Source: Atopsyche davidsoni
Lineage: Eukaryota; Arthropoda; Insecta; Trichoptera; Hydrobiosidae
Length of the DNA: 64,000 nt
NCBI GenBank assembly: GCA_022113835.1
Contig: JAILWY010000002.1
Span: 1,342,501-1,406,500 of the forward strand
Direction of reading: 5' to 3'
Program-made: the position numbers and the translations under genes
Notes under the pieces: generated by a model
Seen by the model: the letters and a program-made list of their open reading frames with translations, nothing else
What the model was told of the DNA's origin: nothing
The model's database searches: none
Shown: piece after piece, positions 58,815 to 64,000 of the stretch
Position numbering within the stretch: position 1 is the first letter of the stretch
Layout: the number at the start of each line of letters is the position of its first letter

Positions 58815-61749
58815 CTATGTGCACCATGTAATATCCATGTTGCATTTTCCTTGAAACCAAAGATGCATCAATCTGTTACTCGGAGACAAACCTTCTACCC
58901 GAACATTCTCAGCGTCAATTCCTTGTTCCTGAAACAAAGTTGTCAATTTATATATTATTATTGTTTATCTTTATAATGTAGCTAATAATGTTTTGCTGTA
59001 GATAACCAGGGGGTGTTAGTTGGGAGGTTGGATGAAAAGATTTAAGTCCATGCTTGGTTTCTATATTTTCAGTCCTATTACAAGATACAAGAAAATCCTA
59101 AAAAACTTTGCTTCTTTGATTTGAACTTGAATTAAAAGATCCTTTGTATGCAAATAAATTACCGTGGGTGGAGGATAGACTCTTTTGCAGTCATTTCTAT
59201 TTAGATGTTCAATGTATGCTCGGCCCAGAGCAGACCGTGAGGCAGAACCCAGGCAATGACGGCAGATGGAGCAAGTCCCCTCGCATGTCGTACGACACCT
59301 GTCCGTGGAGCACACCTCTGAGAATACGGCCAAGTTCTTGTCAGATGTTCGCATGTGCGTTTCTGCTGTGCTCCTAAAAATATTCCAGGAAGAATGTTTA
59401 ATATTTAAAAGTCCTCTGAACAGCAGACTGCCATGCTTTAGGCGAGATGAACTGGAAATACTAGCATTGCATATGTAGTCGATTAAGTTATTTCCCTTTC
59501 ACTTGAGGATGCCATAGCTGTTGCCGCAAACAAAGAAAATTAAAAACTTAATTCTATTAGTCAACGCAATCTATACACTTGTTACAGGGAGTTTTTTGAC
59601 GTGGATTTTGTGGAAGGCTAAATAAAATATGCATTGACAGCAGCAACGACACCAGCTGTATTTACTAAATAATATTTTCTTGCCTGTCAGCCAATGTGGA
59701 AGCATATGTGTACTTGGCAGCCCCTACGAGGGCCAAGACGCTGTACAGAACCTGCTCATAAAGCAGCTGGTTGGGTGGGAAGTGGGCCGAGCTGAGGTTG
59801 GGAGACATATTGGCCTCGAGGGCATACACACGGAGGTCCTCATCAATAACAAAGTCAAAACGCATCAGCTCAAAGAAATTGGCACCACTGCGGTAGTTTT
59901 TCAGCTGGAATATTAATAAAAATATTTAAAAACATAAATTATTTCAAAGTATGTGAATTTGCTCCCAGCATTAATAGCATTGTGAAAATAACAAAGATAT
60001 CTAAAAGTAATAATTTTAATGCAACCAATCTTTTTTTTAGGCATAAATAAAAAAAAATATTTATTAAAAAAAATTACTTACACCTGAGATGATCAAATGT
60101 TCTTTCTGAAGGAAAATTTCAGCCAAGAACTCATCTATCTGGTCCCAGATCATACTTGGATCTTTGCCCTATGTAAACAAAAAATAACTATTGAAAACAG
60201 AATACAATTAAAACATTTCTTTGCAGAACACAACATACTGGTTAAATTTGTAATATTTTATTTATGGTAATAATGACAATGTTGCAGTGCTTACATGGCT
60301 TCTCACATACGCATCAAATGAGTCTTTCATACTGTACCCCATGGCAGTATACAGTGGGGCCAGTGATGGGACTTCCCAGGTGGGTAAGTAATCGTCACCA
60401 ATCACGTATTTATCCAAATCACCCGCGTCGAAAGGATAATATTTAGCGGGACAATATCTGGAATGGTAAATTGGATGCGGGATTTATTAAATATTTAATT
60501 ATGACATAGGTTAACATATAACTTTGAGTTTTATTTAATTTAAAAAATACATTAAGTATGCTTTTATAAGGTTTTTATGGAAATAATTTTTTTTCGTAAA
60601 TAGTCAATACTCAATGCGTTTGTTTCAGATTAAATAAATATTTAATATTTCACCTGAAAAGAACGTCTCCCTTATAAATGTAAACTCGCAGTGGGTCAGC
60701 CGAAGTCAGTATTGTATAAACACCAATATCAAACTTATGTCCATCCACCAGGTAAGGTTTAGTCACATATTCCTGAACAAAATTCCCTTCCATATTCAAG
60801 TTTATCTCGTCAATATTCTTCAGTTTCACTCTTCGATGCTGGTTATCTTTATGGACAAACACTGCATCAGGTTTGGACTTCGCATACTCCAACAGTTTAT
60901 TTTTATCTTCTGGAATCTTAAATGCTTTAGGTATAAATTCAGAAGTCGATGTGGCAAAGTCTACTTTGTTGGTGATGTATCCAGTCCCAGGAAAATGGTT
61001 CACCAACTGATTTGGTTTCATATTTTTAATATGCTGATGTATAACACGGAACGGATAATCGTGCGACCATAACAAATCCCAATCGGACTCGTTTGATCCG
61101 TGGTTATATCCGATTCTTTCCAGGAGTAAATGTACATGTTTTAAAATACCAGTTTTGCTTTCGACGTTTGAATTCTGACTGTATACCCAATAAGTTGGTT
61201 TTCTTATGGGTGATGGTGATGGTGTGACATCACATTCAAATGTTTTAGGCTTTTGGGTGAAGTTAAAACCAATAGCTAGGCATAATGTTATGAAAGACAG
61301 TGATATAAGTGGGCTCAGTTTGATTGAGGTTTTAGGTTTGTTCTCATCCGTTTCTTGATCCTGTAGAAATATATATTTAGGTAATGGTGCATATTTAATA
61401 TATTTTTATTTACAGTAAAAAATGAAAGGAATCATTTGAATAGTAAAAAAATACTTTTACATAATTATGCTCATAAAACAAAGTTCATGAGGTGTATTCT
61501 ACTTTCTATTAATTAAAAATAGCACCGAATACTAAAATCTTTGATTAGTTCAAAAATAAATAACGACAGTGTTATACTTTTTCCTAAAACTTCTCGAATA
61601 ATATGATCTTCAACTTTAAAATCAAAATAATACGAATATTATAAAGTATAAAAAGTAGGTCCCTGTAATGTTAAACAAATTACAGAAAAGTAGATTTAAT
61701 TTTGACAGTTAGTAAAATAAAAAGATAATTTAATAATACTTACAGACAT
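58815..61749 (-). CDS. TTLL15: Tubulin--tyrosine ligase-like protein, TTLL15 type, copy 1
   Basis: Seven exons: 61749-61744 (only ATG TCT), 61360-60654, 60457-60295, 60168-60082, 59904-59684, 59373-59163, 58928-58815; 1509 nt, 502 residues. The TTL ATP-grasp domain shows KPNQLVNHFPG, NFVQEYVTKPYLVDGHKFDI, VYIYKGDVLFR, FFELMRFDFVIDEDLRVYAL and EANMSPNLS. Residues 18-36 form one strong hydrophobic segment after a short charged N-terminus, a signal-anchor that would place the enzyme domain in the ER/Golgi lumen. The C-terminus is cysteine-rich (CSTDRCRTTCEGTCSICRHC) and ends in WFQGKCNMDITWC. This layout fits the poorly known TTLL15 branch (C. elegans ttll-15 and insect relatives) rather than cytosolic glutamylases. 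Intron 5 has a GC donor (AG followed by GCAAGA). An adjacent paralog lies upstream of it. Confidence 0.85.
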
Positions 61750-62056
61750 TTCAATTTATATTAATAACTATAATTCGGTATTTCACTTATAAATAATATA
61801 CAGAGTACATATAAAAAGACCGCCCGACATCGCATTGACAGTTGGGGTTTGAAGACTTTCTCTTCCATAGACAAAAAGACAACAACCGTCGTCTATGCTT
61901 TCTCCATATAAATATGTATGAAGTTATCTCAAGTCAAATGTCTGAAACGGCGCGATGAATTTAAATTAATTTATTGAGCAAGAATCCAGTACATAGATAA
62001 TAGCATTTATTTAAATAAAAAAAGTAATTAAATTTATATATCTAAATTTGGCATCA
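61750..62056. other. Short spacer between TTLL15 copies
   Basis: 307 bp that must contain the 3' UTR of copy 2 and the promoter of copy 1. A minus-strand AATAAA for copy 2 lies at 62006-62011. The segment around 61820-61900 is less AT-rich and may be the copy 1 promoter. Confidence 0.45.
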
Positions 62057-64000
62057 TTAAATGCACCAAGCTGCATCTACGTTACATTTTCCTTGGAACC
62101 AAAGATGCATTAGTTGGTTATTTGGAGATAGGTGCTGTATTTCTGCTAGTAAATCTATTGCTGTTTTTCCTTCAACCTAAAAAAATGTAGTTTTGAAAAT
62201 TAAGTAAAGTACAAGACATATGCAGTATTCTTAGTCAAAAGTAGCAAAGTTACTATTCATAGCCCAACGCCCAAATTCTGAAAGACTGATTAATTTTGAC
62301 AATGGAAACAAAGTTGTTAAATGCGTCACACAGATTACACAAAACTAGTTTATTTTAATAGTTTGATCTAAGTTGCAAATAATTTGTTAGAGAATTAGCA
62401 CTTTACCAAGCTCGTGTGATATATTTGAGAGCTTGATTATCATTAGTCTTTGAGCTCTCCCACTAGTCAATTTTACTGTTAAAATAAATAAAAAGCTTGA
62501 ATGTTGCAGTTAAGTAATAAATTGACAAGCAAAATTTTATGTCTTAAGACTTTCAATGATTCATAAGAAATACACACCATGGGTGGTGGGTAAACTCTCC
62601 GACAGTCAATCCGGTTGACATGTTCCTTGTATGCTTGAGTGAGAGTCTCTTGTGTGCTGTTTGAGAAACACTGGCGGCAGACCATACATACTCCGCCACA
62701 GCTAAACTTGCACAATTCTGATTGACAGTCTTCGGCCCACACGGCTAGGTTCTTGTGTGATACATACATCTCTTTTTCTGCTTCGTTTCTAACAAAATAA
62801 TAAAATTAATATTTCAAAATAAGTTTTCATTAAAATATTTACTTTGATATGTCAGCACCTATTTACAATCAATCAGCCTACTATGCATGCCAGGAGTAAG
62901 GTTCCGACATCATTCAGGTCAATAACAGGTAGTAAGTAATGATATTCTATTAATACCTGATTTTCAAAGACGTTGGTTTTGTAAGTCCTACCAATGATAA
63001 AGTGTTGAAGATAACTTGATCATTAAGAAGAGTAATTAGATTATTGTTTCGCTTATCTGGAGACATGTTAGCGTCCATTACATAAACTTGTAGCTCATCA
63101 GTTACAATAAAGTTAAAGCGCATCAATTCAAAAAAGTTCAACTTGCTCGGAAAACTCTTTACCTGCAAAAAATAGTATTTTAAATGAAACAGTTTTTTCT
63201 AAAGTATATAAAATAAATAGTAGGTGTCTAATAATATTTATATATTGTACAAATATAATTGTCTTCTAGTCATAAATATTAGACTTTAGCAAGATGTAAT
63301 TTTTAACATACTGTGAGTACTTGTCAGTTTAATATACTGTATGTTGTTCTTGAAAATTATAAACTTACAGCTGTGATCAAATAATGTTCTTTTTGTTGAA
63401 AAATTTCAGCAATGAAGATATCTATGTTTTGCCAAATAATCATAGGATCTTTTTCCTAAAAAAAAAATATTTTTAATAACATTGTTCAAATACTGCAGGT
63501 AAAAAATTAATACAAATGGCATGTATTACCTTACTTCTAATGTAAGCATTAAAACTATCTTTCATTCCAAACCCATGATTGTTATAGTATGATGCTAATG
63601 AAGAAATTTCATTAAATGGTACATAATTATGATCAGATATGACATAGCTGTTTAAGTTTCTGGGATCAAATGGGTAATACTTTTTAGTGCAAAACCTAGA
63701 AATAAAAACAGTAAATTAAAAAAAATTAATTAAAAATTATATCCAATTGGGAGCTATTGAAAAATAAATAGTCGATAGGAAGGTCCATGTGGAATGTGCA
63801 TTTACATAATTTAGATAATTTCCCACATACTCGATAACTGTAACGTGGCTGAATAGTTTGACTAAAACAACACCTCAATGACTAAGCAACATGTATAACA
63901 GCAATTTATATATTTCATATAATAAGTCCTAATTTTTCACAGAATTAACTAATACAAACCTGAAAATACAATCTGCTTTGTAGACATATATTCTTAACGG
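62057..64000 (-). CDS. TTLL15: Tubulin--tyrosine ligase-like protein, TTLL15 type, copy 2 (N-terminus outside window)
   Basis: Six exons in the window: 64000-63960 (partial), 63695-63530, 63455-63369, 63162-62957, 62788-62578, 62176-62057. Intron positions and phases equal those of copy 1, and the 87-nt and 211-nt exons have identical lengths. Recognisable parts are LRIYVYKADCIFR at the left-open end, YYPFDPRNLNSYV, KDPMIIWQNIDIFIAEIF, FFELMRFNFIVTDELQVYVM with DANMSPD, the cysteine-rich CQSELCKFSCGGVCMVCRQC and the end LMHLWFQGKCNVDAAWC. The ATP-grasp motif has DANMSPD where copy 1 has EANMSPN, so the glutamate that normally helps bind metal is replaced by aspartate. The frame is intact, so it is probably a functional or neofunctionalised tandem duplicate. 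Confidence 0.85.

Noticed and set aside
1..64000. CRISPR arrays, bacterial operons, intact tRNA or rRNA genes
   Set aside because: None found; the tRNA-like pieces lack full cloverleafs and the repeat array is too irregular and long-spaced to be CRISPR.

Overview
The window is nuclear DNA of an animal, almost certainly an arthropod and probably an insect. It is AT-rich, its genes have spliceosomal introns with GT-AG junctions and nearby AATAAA signals, and intergenic DNA holds a decayed mariner/Tc1-type transposon of the kind common in insects plus a short run of the arthropod telomere motif TTAGG. There are no operons, ribosome binding sites or CRISPR arrays. The species cannot be fixed from sequence alone.

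Layout, left to right. The C-terminal exon of an unidentified plus-strand gene ends at 137. Two small transposable elements follow (510-766 and about 1003-1941). TTLL12 (minus, 3104-4969, intronless) comes next, then a two-exon GON7-like KEOPS subunit (minus, 6225-6573). That gene is head-to-head with the five-exon GDP-fucose transporter SLC35C1 (plus, 7034-11711). Two MGST1 microsomal glutathione transferase paralogs (plus, 14644-16823 and 24341-25446) share three-exon structure and a 152-residue product. They are separated by about 4.3 kb of degenerate tandem repeats with GC-rich cores.

After about 6.7 kb without a recognisable gene comes a large PPM1A/PPM1B-type phosphatase gene (minus, 32136-46755). 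It has four coding exons and a well-supported alternative proline-rich last exon at 37691-37749. A short unrecognised coding-like exon (50446-50627) lies just downstream of ATG14 (minus, seven exons, 50852-54365). ATG14 is divergent from IntS11 (plus, 55234-57021, intronless). The right end holds two TTLL15-like genes in tandem (minus, 58815-61749 and 62057 to beyond 64000). All multi-exon models were built by hand from splice sites and checked for phase; every complete one adds up to a whole number of codons.

The genes are mostly housekeeping and unrelated in function: tubulin-ligase-like enzymes, tRNA modification, Golgi nucleotide-sugar transport, membrane glutathione chemistry, signalling dephosphorylation, autophagy initiation and snRNA 3'-end processing. 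Points deserving a second look are: the repeat array inside the MGST1 duplication; the PPM1 alternative C-terminus; a GC-AG intron in one TTLL15 copy, supported by its neighbour; the luminal-looking TTLL15 architecture; several dispersed hammerhead-ribozyme-like motifs of the type carried by Penelope-like retroelements; a perfect 43-bp palindrome; and a 224-bp element flanked by 16-bp direct repeats.
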